Under the pieces are notes generated by a model. It was not told the DNA's origin and did no database searches. It saw only the letters and a program-made list of their open reading frames with translations. The translations under genes and the position numbers were made by a program. Of a stretch of 64,000 bases of DNA, positions 38,137 through 64,000 are shown one piece after another. Position 1 is the first letter of the stretch, and every line of letters begins with the position of its first letter. Source of the stretch: Haliclystus octoradiatus (taxonomy: Eukaryota; Cnidaria; Staurozoa; Stauromedusae; Haliclystidae); NCBI GenBank assembly GCA_916610825.1, contig OU744447.1, positions 34,948,869-35,012,868 on the forward strand. Reading direction: 5' to 3'.

Positions 38137-39069
38137 TTGGTTTAATGGTGGTGAATTAAGATTATAGTGAAAATTTATCGCATTCAACATTGATTTTAGG
38201 TATTCCTCTCCTGTGATATTTCTCACGGCAGCGTAAAAGAATTGAAGATTGGTATCTAATTCCTCGCTTCTCATATTCTCTAACGCTTCGCTTTTTTCCA
38301 ACCTTTCTGCTTACACCATTATGTATAGTAAAAACACACTGTGAGTTATTATTTTGTAGCTGTAATGACAAAATACATATATTTAAAAGTTTTAATTGTG
38401 GTAATTCAATGCTACAATTACACACCATTGAAAATATTTATTGCGAATTCTGTTTTGTACTTTGTGCTTCTCACATGCATGTGCTTCATTCAATAGGATA
38501 TCCCAGTTATTTCTTGTTCATGTAGAAAGCCTTCCGCTATAATCAATACTATTATCGTTATTACTATTCCAGTTTAATGCTAAACAAAAAGAACAATTTG
38601 CTGTTTTGAGCTATTCTGACACTTTTTTTTATATAGGTAACAAGAAAAAGTGTTTGTTTGTTTTGATTCTATTGCATTTATGTTTTGAATCTGTTCTCAG
38701 TATCCCGCCATTGTAAGCATTGTTTGCACTGTGAGTTCCAAACATGACAAAACACCTATCATATTGTTTTAACAACATTCGACGATTTATCATAGATGTG
38801 CTTTTCTTCATTTCTACTCTCATCTTATATCACATCCCGTATCAAGATATTTTATTTCTGATATTTAATTGAAAGATTTTCAAAGACAGAAAGGATTTCC
38901 TCTCAACTATTTTAATGCATTATGAAAAATTAATCGAAACTTTGTTCTGTCTTAGCAGGATTGGCCAGTTCTCATTTCGTTGATAGTTTATCTCGTGTAT
39001 TTCCCCTTCTCCTAAAGTTAATCAGATTCAATTGACTAGACTTTTCTAAACCTTGACTATCTTTTACTG
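38137..39069. other. Intergenic DNA downstream of gene C
   Basis: I see no exon or repeat that I can define. The gene C transcript probably ends just right of this stretch. Confidence 0.4.
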
Positions 39070-39075
39070 TTTATT
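39070..39075 (-). terminator. Candidate poly(A) signal of gene C
   Basis: AATAAA on the minus strand, 64 bases after the gene C stop codon. Confidence 0.5.
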
Positions 39076-39138
39076 GTTATAGTTCTGTTGAATAAACTAA
39101 CTAATACTTTTCTCTGTATACAACAACTCTTTAAGTGC

Positions 39139-64000
<24,862 letters not shown>

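Overview
This is animal nuclear DNA. It is AT-rich, its protein-coding sequence is cut into short exons with GT/AG borders and consistent phases, and it is full of small non-autonomous transposons, a tRNA-derived SINE family and an (TTTA)n array. An AT-rich invertebrate (for example a tunicate or cnidarian) would fit, but the sequence does not fix the species. I see no bacterial, viral or organellar genes, no CRISPR array and no rRNA.

Nearly all coding sequence belongs to three paralogous genes, called A, B and C here. Gene A (+) enters from the left edge with only its last exons (to 4008). Gene B (+) appears complete: 14 exons from a signal-peptide exon at 14357 to a stop at 35299, about 1580 residues. 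Gene C (-) runs from beyond the right edge to a stop at 39139, with 15 exons in the window. A and B are in tandem; B and C converge tail to tail across about 3.8 kb. The three share exon order, intron phase and in several cases exact exon length (69 and 230 nt in all three; 174 nt in A and B against 180 nt in C), although their protein sequences have diverged strongly. The common layout is: signal peptide (seen only in B); several beta-strand-rich modules; a module with an S/V-G-P motif; a Lys/Glu coiled coil ending C-x3-C; a Cys-rich exon with a shared C-V-A-x-C motif; a long helical exon; then four short C-terminal exons, one with a conserved Y-W pair. I cannot assign a named family. They look like large secreted proteins of unknown function. 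Gene C has two extra phase 1-1 exons that B lacks: a basic one (R-R-K-K-R-K) followed by a very acidic one with a run of about 16 Glu.

The rest is introns and intergenic DNA colonised by repeats: a 282-bp MITE family with 8-bp target duplications (two near-identical inverted copies flank an exon of gene C); a 669-bp element with an 8-bp duplication; pogo-like MITEs; several fold-back elements; SINE copies, one with a clear 14-15 bp target duplication; a SINE/retrozyme-like repeat carrying a degenerate hammerhead ribozyme; and a duplicated 904-bp unit built mostly of TTTA repeats.
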